Assembly (NCBI GenBank): GCA_017532155.1
Contig: JAFXJP010000036.1
Span: forward strand, 1 to 39,848
Source of the DNA: Clostridia bacterium
GTDB lineage: Bacteria; Bacillota; Clostridia; Christensenellales; Aristaeellaceae
Direction of reading: 5' to 3'
DNA: 39,848 nucleotides
A model generated the notes under the pieces. The model had not been told where the DNA came from. It did no database searches and was given only the letters and a program-made list of their open reading frames with translations. Shown piece by piece: positions 7,283-15,510 of this stretch. The stretch's first letter is position 1, and each line of letters opens with the position of its first letter. Position numbers and translations under genes: made by a program.

Positions 7283-8845
7283 ATGGAAACCTACGGCATC
7301 GAGAAGTACGGCATCGTTAACCCCAAGGCTGTTTACCGCAACCTGACCCCCGCTCAGCTGACCGAGGCTGCGCTGCGCCGCGGCGAAGGCACCCTCAGCA
7401 AGACCGGCGCGCTGGTTGTCAAGACCGGCAAGTACACCGGCCGCAGCGCCAATGATAAGTTCATCGTTGATACGCCTGCTGTGCATGATGAAATCGCCTG
7501 GGGCAAAGTGAACCGCCCCATCGAAAAGGCCAAGTTTGATGCGATCTACAGCAAGGTTGTTGCCTATCTGCAGAATCGCGAAATTTTCATCTTCGACGGC
7601 TTTGCCGGCGCCGATGAAAAGTATGCCAAGTCCTTCCGCATTATCAATGAGCTGGCCAGCCAGAACATGTTCATTCATCAGCTGCTGCGCCGCCCCACTG
7701 CGGAACAGCTCAGTAATTTCTCTGAAGACTACACCATTATCGCCGCGCCCGGCTTCAAGTGCGTGCCCGAAATCGACGGCACCCGCTCCGAAGCTGCCAT
7801 CCTGGTGGACTACGAAGCCAAGCTGGTTGTCATCTGCGGCTCTCAGTACGCCGGTGAAATCAAGAAGAGCGTGTTCTCCGTGATGAACTACGTGCTGCCC
7901 AAGATGGGTGTATTCCCCATGCACTGCTCCGCCAACATCGGCAAGGACGGCGACTCCGCCGTGTTCTTCGGCCTGTCCGGCACCGGCAAGACCACGCTGT
8001 CTGCCGACCCCAACCGTCAGCTGATCGGCGATGACGAGCATGGCTGGTCTGAGGATTCTGTGTTCAACTTCGAAGGCGGCTGCTATGCCAAGTGCATCAA
8101 CCTCTCCGCCGAGAAGGAGCCCGATATTTACAACGCCATCAAGTTCGGCGCGCTGGTTGAAAACGTGGTCATGGATCCCGAAACCCGCGAATTTGACTTT
8201 GATGATGATTCTCTGGCTGAGAACAGCCGCGTGGGCTATCCTGTTGAGTACATCAACAACGCCAAGCTCGACGGCGTGGGCGGCACTCCCAAGACCGTTA
8301 TCTTCCTGACCGCCGACGCCTTCGGCGTGCTGCCTCCCATCGCCAAGCTCGACCGCAACCAGGCGATGTATTACTTCGTTTCCGGCTTCACCAGCAAGCT
8401 GGCCGGCACCGAGATTGGCATCACCTCTCCCGTGCCTACCTTCTCCACCTGCTTTGGCGAGCCCTTCCTGCCCCTGGATCCCTCCGTGTACGCTGAAATG
8501 CTGGCCGAAAAGGTTGAAAAGAGCGGCGCGAATGTGTACCTGGTCAACACCGGCTGGAACGGCACCGGCAAGCGCACCAAGCTGGCTTACACCCGCGCGA
8601 TGGTGACCGCCGCCCTCAACGGCGATCTGGAAAAGGGCGAATTTGTGCAGGATCCCTACTTCGGCGTGTCCGTACCCACTGCCTGCGAAGGCGTGCCTGC
8701 TGACCTGCTGATCCCCGAAAAGACCTGGGAAGACAAGGCTGCTTACGAAGCTGCCGCCAAGAAGCTGGCGCAGATGTTCCGCGACAACTTCACCAAGTAC
8801 ACCCATATGTCCGAGGAGATCGTTGCTGCTGGTCCCCGCGGCTGA
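7283..8845 (+). CDS. pckA: Phosphoenolpyruvate carboxykinase (ATP)
   Basis: This 520-residue cytoplasmic enzyme interconverts oxaloacetate + ATP with phosphoenolpyruvate + CO2 + ADP. ATP-type hallmarks are the P-loop GLSGTGKTTLSADP (from about 230), the metal- and substrate-binding LIGDDEHGW, the FEGGCYAKCINL strand and the adenine-site LTADAFGVLPP. An early RSANDKF arginine motif contributes to oxaloacetate binding. The length is typical. The ATG at 7283 follows AAGGAGG by 8 bases; the longer frame from 7232 would include that site. The stop is 14 bases before the gamma subunit of the sodium-pump decarboxylase, and no terminator separates them, so the five genes read as one operon. The operon and the fermentative setting suggest it runs toward oxaloacetate and ATP (inference). 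Confidence 0.97.
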   Translation: METYGIEKYGIVNPKAVYRNLTPAQLTEAALRRGEGTLSKTGALVVKTGKYTGRSANDKFIVDTPAVHDEIAWGKVNRPIEKAKFDAIYSKVVAYLQNREIFIFDGFAGADEKYAKSFRIINELASQNMFIHQLLRRPTAEQLSNFSEDYTIIAAPGFKCVPEIDGTRSEAAILVDYEAKLVVICGSQYAGEIKKSVFSVMNYVLPKMGVFPMHCSANIGKDGDSAVFFGLSGTGKTTLSADPNRQLIGDDEHGWSEDSVFNFEGGCYAKCINLSAEKEPDIYNAIKFGALVENVVMDPETREFDFDDDSLAENSRVGYPVEYINNAKLDGVGGTPKTVIFLTADAFGVLPPIAKLDRNQAMYYFVSGFTSKLAGTEIGITSPVPTFSTCFGEPFLPLDPSVYAEMLAEKVEKSGANVYLVNTGWNGTGKRTKLAYTRAMVTAALNGDLEKGEFVQDPYFGVSVPTACEGVPADLLIPEKTWEDKAAYEAAAKKLAQMFRDNFTKYTHMSEEIVAAGPRG

Positions 8846-8859
8846 TCGAGGAGGTAACT

Positions 8860-9177
8860 ATGCCTACTGAAACCCTGAATGTGGTTGCTCCGGAGATTCC
8901 CACATGGTTCGTATGTGCGATGGGCATGGGTATTGTATTTATCGGCCTGATTTGCCTGATCGTACTGATTAAGATTCTGGGCAAGGTATCCGTGCTGGCT
9001 GCCGGCAAGGAAAGCGCTCCTGCTCCTGTTGCGACGGCTGCTGCCCCTGTGGCGGCGCCCGCCGCGGATGTGATCCCCAACCGCGGCGAGCTGGTGGCTG
9101 CTGTATCCGCTGCGCTGGCTGAAGAGCTGGGCACCGATGTGACGGCTATCCGTATTGTAAGCATCAAGCGCGTCTGA
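8860..9177 (+). CDS. oadG: Sodium-pump decarboxylase gamma subunit (OadG-like)
   Basis: This 105-residue membrane protein has one transmembrane helix (about residues 18-41, VCAMGMGIVFIGLICLIVLIK), an Ala/Pro linker (50-70) and a small C-terminal cytoplasmic domain with the ELVAAVSAALAEELG pattern. In the OadG family this subunit anchors the carboxyltransferase to the beta-subunit pump. The ATG follows GAGGAGGTAACT. It is the second gene of the pckA-decarboxylase operon and is transcribed directly into the biotin carrier gene 24 bases downstream. Gamma subunits of oxaloacetate and methylmalonyl-CoA decarboxylases look alike; the alpha subunit at 10772 argues for oxaloacetate. Confidence 0.88.
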   Translation: MPTETLNVVAPEIPTWFVCAMGMGIVFIGLICLIVLIKILGKVSVLAAGKESAPAPVATAAAPVAAPAADVIPNRGELVAAVSAALAEELGTDVTAIRIVSIKRV

Positions 9178-9201
9178 TTAGCAGAAAGGAAGAGAAATAC
9201 C

Positions 9202-9567
9202 ATGAAAAAGTATCGTGTAAACGTAAACGGCACCGTGTATGATATCACCCTGGAAGTGCTGGAAGGCGAAGCTGCCAAGGCTCCCGCTCCTGCCCCTGCT
9301 GCGGCCCCCGCGCCTGCTGCTGCTCCTGCTCCCGCTGCGGCTCCCGTGGCCGGCGGCCAGAGCGTTGATGCGCCCATGCCCGGCAACATCATCTCTGTGA
9401 ATGTTAAGCCTGGCCAGGCTGTCAAGAAGGGCGATGTGCTGCTGATCCTGGAAGCCATGAAGATGGAAAATGAAATCATGGCGCCTGTGGATGGTACGGT
9501 GGCGTCTGTGGCTGTGAATGCCGGCCAGACCGTGCAGTCCGGCCAGCAGTTGCTGACCCTTGCCTGA
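9202..9567 (+). CDS. Biotin carboxyl carrier subunit of the decarboxylase
   Basis: This 121-residue protein carries biotin that shuttles CO2 from the carboxyltransferase to the membrane decarboxylase. An N-terminal strand region ([15 protein letters not shown]) is followed by an Ala/Pro hinge (about 28-50) typical of swinging carriers. The biotinyl domain has the invariant EAMKMEN motif, with Lys87 as the predicted biotinylated residue, and DAPMPGNI and NAGQTV turns around it. Its presence as a separate gene explains why the alpha subunit downstream ends without a biotin domain. The ATG follows AGAAAGGAAGAG. It would need a biotin ligase encoded elsewhere. Confidence 0.95.
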   Translation: MKKYRVNVNGTVYDITLEVLEGEAAKAPAPAPAAAPAPAAAPAPAAAPVAGGQSVDAPMPGNIISVNVKPGQAVKKGDVLLILEAMKMENEIMAPVDGTVASVAVNAGQTVQSGQQLLTLA

Positions 9568-9583
9568 TAACGGGGGAATACAA

Positions 9584-10753
9584 ATGGAGACGATTATCAA
9601 TTTCTGGAATCAGACGGGCTTTTCCCTGATCGCCGGCAACTGGAAGATGCTGCTGATGATCGTGATTGCGCTGGTGCTGATGTATCTGGCAATCGTCAAG
9701 AAATTTGAACCCCTCCTGCTTTTGCCCATTGCCTTTGGTATGATGCTGACCAACCTGCCCGGCGCCAATCTCTTCCATGAAGAGCTGTTTGCCGGCGGAC
9801 ATATCAACTGGACGCTGCTGGGCGACAACGGCGGAGTGCTTGACTATCTGTATCTGGGCGTCAAACTGGGCATTTATCCCTGCCTGATCTTTATCGGCGT
9901 GGGCGCCGGCACGGACTTTGAGCCCCTGCTGGCCAATCCCAAAACGCTGCTGCTGGGTGCGGCGGCGCAGGTGGGTATCTTTATCGTTTATGCCATTGCG
10001 CGCCTGACCGGCGTGTTCTCCGGCGCGGAAGCGGCTTCCATCGGCATTATCGGCGGCGCGGACGGCCCCACGGCCATCTATACCGCCATCCGTCTGGCGC
10101 CCCATCTGCTGGGCCCCATCGCCGTGGCTGCTTATTCCTATATGGCGCTGGTTCCTGTCATTCAGCCGCCCATCATGCGTGCGCTGACGACGGAAGCAGA
10201 ACGCAAGATCGTCATGAAGCCCCTGCGCAAGGTATCCAAGGCCGAAAAGATCTGCTTCCCCTTTGTGGTAACGATCTTCGTGGCCCTGCTGGTGCCCTCT
10301 GCTGCGCCGCTGGTAGGCTGCCTGATGCTGGGTAATCTCCTGCATGAGTGCGGCGTGACGCAGCGTCTTGACAAGACGGTGCAGAACGAGCTGATGAACA
10401 TCGTGACGGTGTTCCTGGGCGTATGCGTGGGCGCGACGGCAACTGCCAATACCTTCCTGTCGGGCAAAACGCTGTTGATCATGTGTATCGGTATCTTTGC
10501 CTTTGCCTGCGGCTCTGCCGGCGGCGTGCTGCTGGCTAAATTCATGAACCTTTTCCTCAAGGAAAAGATCAATCCCCTGATTGGCTCTGCCGGCGTATCT
10601 GCTGTGCCCATGGCTGCGCGTGTTTCGCAGCGTGAGGGCCAGAAGGCTGATCCCGGCAACTTCCTGCTGATGCATGCTATGGGTCCCAATGTGGCGGGCG
10701 TTATCGGCTCTGCCATTGCGGCCGGCGTGCTGCTGGCGCTGTTTGGCGCATAA
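9584..10753 (+). CDS. oadB: Oxaloacetate decarboxylase beta subunit, sodium pump
   Basis: This 389-residue integral membrane protein of the OadB/MmdB/GcdB family decarboxylates carboxybiotin and uses the energy to export sodium. Several hydrophobic helices are visible, with the conserved [11 protein letters not shown] segment (ion-path Asp), [27 protein letters not shown] and [11 protein letters not shown]. The C-terminal half has the family pattern ending [22 protein letters not shown] chose the ATG at 9584 (METIINFW), just after GGGGGAA; the frame upstream of it overlaps the biotin carrier stop. A second, shorter homologue lies at 30995. The two share the [27 protein letters not shown] and LLMH blocks. 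Confidence 0.95.
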   Translation: METIINFWNQTGFSLIAGNWKMLLMIVIALVLMYLAIVKKFEPLLLLPIAFGMMLTNLPGANLFHEELFAGGHINWTLLGDNGGVLDYLYLGVKLGIYPCLIFIGVGAGTDFEPLLANPKTLLLGAAAQVGIFIVYAIARLTGVFSGAEAASIGIIGGADGPTAIYTAIRLAPHLLGPIAVAAYSYMALVPVIQPPIMRALTTEAERKIVMKPLRKVSKAEKICFPFVVTIFVALLVPSAAPLVGCLMLGNLLHECGVTQRLDKTVQNELMNIVTVFLGVCVGATATANTFLSGKTLLIMCIGIFAFACGSAGGVLLAKFMNLFLKEKINPLIGSAGVSAVPMAARVSQREGQKADPGNFLLMHAMGPNVAGVIGSAIAAGVLLALFGA

Positions 10754-10771
10754 CGGAGGAATAATTGAAAT

Positions 10772-12190
10772 ATGCCTAAACTTCACATTACTGACACCAT
10801 CCTGCGCGACGCGCATCAGTCCCAGGCCGCTACCCGCATGCGCCTGAGCGACATGCTGCCGGCGTGCGAGATTCTGGACAGCATTGGCTACTGGTCGCTG
10901 GAGTGCTGGGGCGGCGCTACGTTTGACAGCTGCATGCGCTTCCTGGATGAAGATCCCTGGCAGCGTCTGCGCGAACTGAAAAAGCACATGCCCAACACCA
11001 AGCTGCAGATGCTCTTGCGCGGTCAGAACCTGCTGGGCTACAAGCACTATGCCGATGACGTGGTAGACGCTTTCTGCGCCAAGTCCATCGAAAACGGTAT
11101 CGACGTCGTTCGTATTTTCGACGCGCTGAACGATCCCCGCAATATCGAGCGCTCCATGCGCGCGGTCAAGAAGTACGGCGGTTTGGCGGAAGGCTGCATC
11201 AGCTACACCGTAAGCCCCGTGCACAACGAAGAATACTTCGTCAAGCTTGCCAAGGAAATTGAGCAGATGGGCGCTGATACCATCTGCATCAAGGACATGG
11301 CCAACCTCCTGCTGCCCTATGACGCTTATTCCCTGGTGAAGAAGCTCAAGGAAAACATCAAGGTGCCGATCCATCTGCATACCCACAACACCACCGGTAC
11401 GGGCGATATGACCTACCTGATGGCAGCCCAGGCGGGCGTGGATATCGTGGATACCGCGCTGTCGCCCATGGCCAACGGTACGTCCCAGCCCTCCACCGAG
11501 GCGCTGGTGGCTACCCTGCAGGGCACCGAGTACGACACCGGCCTTAACATGGATCAGCTGATGAAGGCGGCGGAGCATTTCCGCAAGGTCGCTCAGCGCC
11601 TGAAGGAAACGGGCTCGCTCGATCCCAAGGTGCTCAATACCGACGTAAAGACCCTGGTTTACCAGGTGCCCGGCGGCATGCTTTCTAACCTCATCAGCCA
11701 GCTTAAGCAGGCCAATGCGGAAGATAAGTACTACGACGTGCTCAACGAAGTGCCCCGCGTGCGTGAGGACTTTGGCTTCCCGCCCCTGGTCACGCCTACC
11801 AGCCAGATTGTCGGCACCCAGGCGGTGCTTAACGTCCTGGCCGGCGAGCGCTATAAGATGGTTTCCAAGGAAAGCAAGGGTCTGCTGCGCGGCGAATACG
11901 GCCGTCTGCCTGCTCCTGTGAATGAAGAAGTGCGCAAGAAGTGCATCGGCGACGCCGAAGTTATCACCTGCCGTCCTGCCGACCTGATCAAGCCTGAGCT
12001 TGATGAGTATCGCGAAAAGACCAAGGGTGTGGCCAAGTGCGAAGAGGATGTGCTGTCCTATGCGCTGTTCCCGCAGGTTGCGCCCGGCTTTTTTGCCAAG
12101 CGCGACGGCAAGGTGGAGGAGAAGAAGCCCGAAGTGAAGGCTGATCCCAACGCCGTGCGTGAACTGTACGTGCAGGATATGGGCAACTAA
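10772..12190 (+). CDS. oadA: Oxaloacetate decarboxylase alpha subunit (carboxyltransferase)
   Basis: This 472-residue cytoplasmic subunit moves the carboxyl group from oxaloacetate to biotin. The TIM-barrel carboxyltransferase domain shows RDAHQSQAATRMR near the start, DALNDPRN, the CIKDM segment with the carbamylated metal-site Lys, and the metal-binding HLHTHNTTG. The second half (about 280-455) is the conserved PYC/OAD C-terminal domain (QVPGGMLSNL onward). It ends at MGN with no attached biotin domain, so the carrier at 9202 must serve it. The ATG at 10772 lies 12 bases after GGAGG, slightly long, but no other in-frame start fits. It closes the operon at a strong terminator. Pyruvate carboxylase subunit B is very similar; the beta and gamma neighbours decide for decarboxylase. 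Confidence 0.94.
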   Translation: MPKLHITDTILRDAHQSQAATRMRLSDMLPACEILDSIGYWSLECWGGATFDSCMRFLDEDPWQRLRELKKHMPNTKLQMLLRGQNLLGYKHYADDVVDAFCAKSIENGIDVVRIFDALNDPRNIERSMRAVKKYGGLAEGCISYTVSPVHNEEYFVKLAKEIEQMGADTICIKDMANLLLPYDAYSLVKKLKENIKVPIHLHTHNTTGTGDMTYLMAAQAGVDIVDTALSPMANGTSQPSTEALVATLQGTEYDTGLNMDQLMKAAEHFRKVAQRLKETGSLDPKVLNTDVKTLVYQVPGGMLSNLISQLKQANAEDKYYDVLNEVPRVREDFGFPPLVTPTSQIVGTQAVLNVLAGERYKMVSKESKGLLRGEYGRLPAPVNEEVRKKCIGDAEVITCRPADLIKPELDEYREKTKGVAKCEEDVLSYALFPQVAPGFFAKRDGKVEEKKPEVKADPNAVRELYVQDMGN

Positions 12191-12203
12191 TTGAATTTGA
12201 AAG

Positions 12204-12235
12204 CAGACAGTCGGTTTTTCCGGCTGTCTGTTTTT
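12204..12235 (+). terminator. Terminator of the pckA-decarboxylase operon
   Basis: CAGACAGTCGG, loop TTTTT, CCGGCTGTCTG and then TTTTTG lie 13 bases after the oadA stop. Confidence 0.92.
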
Positions 12236-12241
12236 GTATGA

Positions 12242-12270
12242 TTGATTTTGCCTGCTATATTCTGTATAAT
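12242..12270 (+). promoter_or_regulatory. Promoter of the sugar-kinase-like gene
   Basis: TTGATT (12242-12247), a 17-base spacer and a perfect TATAAT (12265-12270) sit directly after the preceding terminator. Confidence 0.8.
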
Positions 12271-12298
12271 GATAGAAAAAAACGAAGGACGACGCGTT

Positions 12299-13225
12299 AT
12301 GACGTATCACATTGCTTTGGATTCCGGCGGCAGCAAGACTGAAAGCGTACTGTTTTCTTCTGATGGCTGCGTATTGGCCAAGGATCGTCGGGCGGGCGCT
12401 AATCCCATGGATATCGGGCTGGAAACGGCGTACGGACGCTATATCGGCGCGGTGGATGCATTGCTTGCGCATCTGCCTGAAGGCGAAAAGATTTCCTCGC
12501 TCTTTGGCTGTGTGGCGGGGTGTGATCCCTTTCCGCAGATCCGGGAGGGCATTCGGGAACGCATCGGCGGCGCGCCGACTGTGCTTGGCAGCGACACGCT
12601 GAGCATTCTGTCTGCGATGATCGGCAAGGAGGACGGCGTGTGCCTGATCAGCGGCACGGGCTCTGCCTGCCAGTATCGCAGGGACGGCGAGATTGTCAAT
12701 CGCATCGGCGGTTACGGGTATCTGCTGGATACGGGCGGCAGCGGCTATGTGCTGGGCAGATCGGCCATCATGGCGACGCTGCGTGCGCAGGATGGCCGCG
12801 GCACGCACGGCATTCTCACGCGCATGGTGGAAGAAATCACCGGTCCGTCCATTCGCGCGCATATGCCGGTCATATATGAAAAGGGTCGTCCGTACATTGC
12901 CACCTTTGCGCCGCTGGTGTTCAAAGCGCGCAGGCAGGGCGATCCCGAAGCCATCCGCATTTTTGAAAAGAATACGGATTATTATGCCGAGGCGCTGGAG
13001 GCGATGTATCGTTTTGCAGGCAAGCCTTTCAAGGTGGTTTGCGGCGGCAGCGTGTTCCAGAAGGCGCTGGAGTATTGCGATTCCCTGAAGGAAAAGGCTC
13101 CGGCAGGGTGCGAAATCATCCGGCTGGATAAGCCCGTGGTTTACGGCGCGGCGCTTAACGCGCTGTGGCTGATTGGTCTGGAAGCCGAAGCGGGATTTGA
13201 AGAAAACTTCCTGAAAACATACTAA
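12299..13225 (+). CDS. BadF/BadG/N-acetylglucosamine-kinase family ATPase
   Basis: This 308-residue protein belongs to the ASKHA fold. It has the phosphate-1 motif DSGGSKTESVLF at the N-terminus, a central ISGTGSACQYRR phosphate-2 loop, GGYGYLLDTGGSGYVLG, and the adenosine motif VVCGGSVFQKA near residue 260. This pattern fits eukaryotic-type N-acetylglucosamine kinases and clostridial relatives, so the likely role is phosphorylating an amino sugar or cell-wall-derived sugar. No substrate gene is adjacent to prove it. The ATG at 12299 follows GAAGGAC by 8 bases and sits 29 bases downstream of TATAAT. It is monocistronic, with its own promoter and terminator. Confidence 0.85.
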   Translation: MTYHIALDSGGSKTESVLFSSDGCVLAKDRRAGANPMDIGLETAYGRYIGAVDALLAHLPEGEKISSLFGCVAGCDPFPQIREGIRERIGGAPTVLGSDTLSILSAMIGKEDGVCLISGTGSACQYRRDGEIVNRIGGYGYLLDTGGSGYVLGRSAIMATLRAQDGRGTHGILTRMVEEITGPSIRAHMPVIYEKGRPYIATFAPLVFKARRQGDPEAIRIFEKNTDYYAEALEAMYRFAGKPFKVVCGGSVFQKALEYCDSLKEKAPAGCEIIRLDKPVVYGAALNALWLIGLEAEAGFEENFLKTY

Positions 13226-13232
13226 TTACATA

Positions 13233-13262
13233 GGCACGGCGATGTGTTTGCCGTGCTTTTTT
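13233..13262 (+). terminator. Terminator after the sugar-kinase-like gene
   Basis: GCACGGC and GCCGTGC form a 7-bp stem with a 9-base loop, followed by TTTTTT. Confidence 0.88.
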
Positions 13263-13311
13263 GTTTGTGTAAAAGAATTTTGACAGGGTTTTTCTGCTGT
13301 GTAAAAGAGAA

Positions 13312-13341
13312 TTGATAGAAAAAATCAAAAAAACATATATA
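13312..13341 (+). promoter_or_regulatory. Candidate promoter of the XRE-membrane gene
   Basis: TTGATA (13312-13317), an 18-base A-rich spacer and TATATA (13336-13341) lie upstream of the GGGAGG site. The A/T-rich region allows other registers. Confidence 0.5.
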
Positions 13342-13386
13342 CTGAAACTGCTTCGGCCGGAGCATAGACAAACTGGGAGGCAATGC

Positions 13387-14025
13387 ATGGAAATAGGTTC
13401 TAAACTCAAAAATGCGCGTAATGAAAAAGGAATTACGCAGGAGCAGGCGGCTGAATTGCTTGGCGTAAGCAGGCAGACAATCTCCAACTGGGAGAATAAT
13501 AAGTCCTATCCTGATATTATCAGCGTCATTAAAATGAGCAATATCTATTCCGTCAGCCTTGACCATCTGCTGAAGGAGGAAATAACGGTGAAACAGACGT
13601 ATCAGGAATTTCTGGAAGAGAGCACAAACACGGTGAAGGCCCGGCGTAATCTGGAAAAGATCATTCTGCTTTCTGCTTACTTTATCGTATGGATTGCAGC
13701 GATGATTGTTTTCTGGCAAATCAATGGACCGCTGACTGCAGCGCTGGATATTGTTTTCCGCTGGCTGCTGCTGCCTTTGCTTTTGCTGGCAGCGACAGTG
13801 ACGATTGCAAAGCATAATTACTGGGGGAGAGGAAACTGGCTCAGCGTGGTTGGCGCGGCCATCACCTTTTTGACCATACCGTACACGGAATATGTGGAGC
13901 AGGCGGGAGAAGCGATGTTCACTTTTTGTTTTCCCAATTTCGGATACATGGCGGTGGGGATTGCCGTTGCCTTATGCGGACTGGCGATTGGTACGATGTG
14001 GAACGGCAAAAAGAGAAATGCATAA
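13387..14025 (+). CDS. XRE regulator fused to a membrane domain
   Basis: This 212-residue protein has an N-terminal helix-turn-helix of Cro/C1 type (MEIGSKLKNARNEKGITQEQAAELLGVSRQTISNWENNKSYPD, residues 1-43) joined by a linker to four hydrophobic helices (from about residue 98: YFIVWIAAMIVFW, then ALDIVFRWLLLPLLLLAATVTI, VVGAAITFLTIPY, and a C-terminal Gly-rich helix). HTH-membrane fusions like this are common in Clostridia and may sense the membrane, but no signal is known here. The ATG at 13387 follows GGGAGG by 6 bases; upstream codons of the frame run through the promoter. It is monocistronic and faces the PadR cluster across a perfect palindromic terminator. Confidence 0.85.
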   Translation: MEIGSKLKNARNEKGITQEQAAELLGVSRQTISNWENNKSYPDIISVIKMSNIYSVSLDHLLKEEITVKQTYQEFLEESTNTVKARRNLEKIILLSAYFIVWIAAMIVFWQINGPLTAALDIVFRWLLLPLLLLAATVTIAKHNYWGRGNWLSVVGAAITFLTIPYTEYVEQAGEAMFTFCFPNFGYMAVGIAVALCGLAIGTMWNGKKRNA

Positions 14026-14031
14026 AGCAAT

Positions 14032-14063
14032 AAAAAATCACCGGTAAAAACCGGTGATTTTTT
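14032..14063 (+). terminator. Perfect palindromic terminator
   Basis: A 14-bp perfect stem (14032-14045 with 14050-14063, core ATCACCGGT/ACCGGTGAT) has a 4-base loop. It is flanked by A and T runs. Confidence 0.92.
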
Positions 14064-14074
14064 ATTGCAGCCTA

Positions 14075-14128
14075 TTGACAGATGTATCGGCATCCGATAT
14101 AATGATTATAACGGCGACCGATATAATG
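14075..14128 (+). promoter_or_regulatory. padR promoter with tandem operator
   Basis: TTGACA (14075-14080), 17 bases and TATAAT (14098-14103) give an ideal promoter. It overlaps a 20-base element (14085-14104, containing the dyad TATCGG-CAT-CCGATA) that is repeated 24 bases on (14109-14128) with 17 of 20 bases identical, including CCGATATAATG. Placement over the -10 and start region fits autorepression by the PadR protein encoded directly downstream (inference). Confidence 0.8.
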
Positions 14129-14152
14129 GGAGTCGATAAGGAGGACGAACGC

Positions 14153-14470
14153 ATGCCAGGCGCTGCATTGACCGAAGCGGTCTATTATATCTTACTTTCC
14201 CTGATAGAGCCCATGCACGGCTACGGCATCATGCAAAATGTCGAAAGGCTGTCCACCGGCCGTGTGCGGCTGGCGGCGGGCACCTTGTACGGGGCCATCA
14301 GCACGCTTCTGGAAAAGGGCTGGATTACTGCGCTGGATGGCGACAGTGACAGCCGCAAGAAGGAATATCAGATTACGCCGCGCGGCAAGGAAATGCTGCT
14401 GGGGGAAATCAGCCGGCTGCAGGAGCTATTGCAAAATGGCCGCGCAATCATGAAGGAGGATGCAAAATGA
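14153..14470 (+). CDS. PadR-family transcriptional regulator
   Basis: This 105-residue winged-helix regulator has the PadR signature: LTEAVYYILLSLIEPMHGYGIMQNVERLSTGRV, then LAAGTLYGAISTLLEKGWI and the wing DSRKKEYQITPRGKEML. The C-terminal helix for dimerisation is short, as in subfamily-2 PadR proteins. The ATG at 14153 follows AAGGAGG by 8 bases. Its stop overlaps the start of the DUF2812 gene (ATGA), a pairing seen repeatedly in Clostridia, so the two are co-translated. The tandem repeat over its promoter is the probable operator. Confidence 0.93.
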   Translation: MPGAALTEAVYYILLSLIEPMHGYGIMQNVERLSTGRVRLAAGTLYGAISTLLEKGWITALDGDSDSRKKEYQITPRGKEMLLGEISRLQELLQNGRAIMKEDAK

Positions 14471-15006
14471 GAAAGGTCATCCGCAAATTATTCTGGGCAT
14501 GGGATTTTGACAAGGAAGAAAAGTGGCTCAACGAAATGGCGTCAAAGGGCCTGGCGCTGTGCGCCGTGGGCTTTTGCCGCTATGAATTTGAGCAGTGCAA
14601 GCCCGGCGAATACGCTGTTTGCCTGCAGATGCTGGAGAACAAGCCGCAGCATGCCGAGAGCGAAAAGTACATCGAATTTGTGGAGGAGACGGGCGCAGAG
14701 CACGTGGGCAGCTATTTGACCTGGGTGTATTTCCGCAAAAAGAAGGAAGACGGCCCGTTTGAGCTTCTGTCTGATTATGCCTCGCGCATCAAGCATCTTT
14801 CGCGCATCATGAAGCTGCTTGGCGTGATCGGCGTGTTCAATCTGATGGCCGGCTGCTACAATCTGTTTCTTTACGGCATTTGGGGCCATGCGATCAGCTT
14901 GCTGGGAATGATTAACATCGTGCTGGCGGCGTTCCTCGGCTACGGCATATATCGCCTGTGGAAAAAGTGCGAAAAGCTGAAAAAGGAACAGCAGGTTTTT
15001 GAGTGA
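14467..15006 (+). CDS. DUF2812 membrane protein
   Basis: This 179-residue protein shows the DUF2812 pattern: WDFDKEEKWLNEMASKGLAL near the N-terminus, a Tyr/Phe-rich strand region (YEFEQCKPGEY, then GSYLTWVYFRKK), and two C-terminal transmembrane helices (about 118-137 and 141-163). Function is unknown in the family; its constant partner is a PadR regulator, as here, where the genes overlap by 4 bases. A role in sensing or counteracting membrane-active compounds is only a guess. The C-terminal tail is short and Lys/Glu-rich. Confidence 0.88.
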   Translation: MRKVIRKLFWAWDFDKEEKWLNEMASKGLALCAVGFCRYEFEQCKPGEYAVCLQMLENKPQHAESEKYIEFVEETGAEHVGSYLTWVYFRKKKEDGPFELLSDYASRIKHLSRIMKLLGVIGVFNLMAGCYNLFLYGIWGHAISLLGMINIVLAAFLGYGIYRLWKKCEKLKKEQQVFE

Positions 15007-15025
15007 CAGTGATTCTGGAGGGCAT

Positions 15026-15490
15026 ATGCAATTGCAAAAATACGCCAAGAAAGCGTTCTGCGTGATTGGCAAAGCAGGCTCCTCTTTGGATGGCGAGGGC
15101 TTTGTTCAAAGGCTGTGGGAGGCGGCGAATGCACATTTCGGCGAAGTGCAGCCCCTGGCTAAGCAGGATGAAAACGGCAATCTTGCGGGCATATGGGGCA
15201 TCATGACGGATTTTTCCCGGCAATTCATGCCTTGGGAGGAGAATTTCAGCAAAGGGCTGTATCTAGCGGGCGTGGAGTGCGATGAATGTGCACAGGCGCC
15301 GGAGGGCTGGGAGAAATGGTGTGTTCCCGGCTTTGAATATCTGTGCGCTGCCTGCGATGAGAAGAATGTATTTGCTGCGGTTATTCAGTACATGAAGGAA
15401 AATGACATTGCTTTAGTAGGGGCTGTGCAGGATTATACCTGCCCGCAAACAGACAAAAATTATATGCTGTTTCCCATCCGAAGACTTTGA
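15026..15490 (+). CDS. GyrI-like / AraC effector-binding domain protein
   Basis: This 154-residue stand-alone protein resembles the GyrI-like small-molecule-binding fold found at the C-terminus of AraC-type regulators. Features are FCVIGKAGSS, VQRLWEAANAHFGEVQPL, a GIWGIMTDFS strand, the LYLAGVECDE segment, the conserved turn GWEKWCVPGFEYL and a final LFPIRRL. No DNA-binding domain is present, so it may bind or sequester a ligand. The ATG at 15026 follows GGAGG by 4-5 bases; a TTG nine codons upstream would overlap DUF2812. It is probably in the PadR operon. Confidence 0.78.
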   Translation: MQLQKYAKKAFCVIGKAGSSLDGEGFVQRLWEAANAHFGEVQPLAKQDENGNLAGIWGIMTDFSRQFMPWEENFSKGLYLAGVECDECAQAPEGWEKWCVPGFEYLCAACDEKNVFAAVIQYMKENDIALVGAVQDYTCPQTDKNYMLFPIRRL

Positions 15491-15510
15491 AAAATGAGAG
15501 AGGCATAACG

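Noticed and set aside
9476-12862. Very long open frame on the minus strand (over 1100 codons) opposite the decarboxylase genes
   Set aside because: It is antisense to well-supported genes, is rich in His, Ala, Gly and Arg as expected from the complement of GC-biased codons, and has no family motifs.
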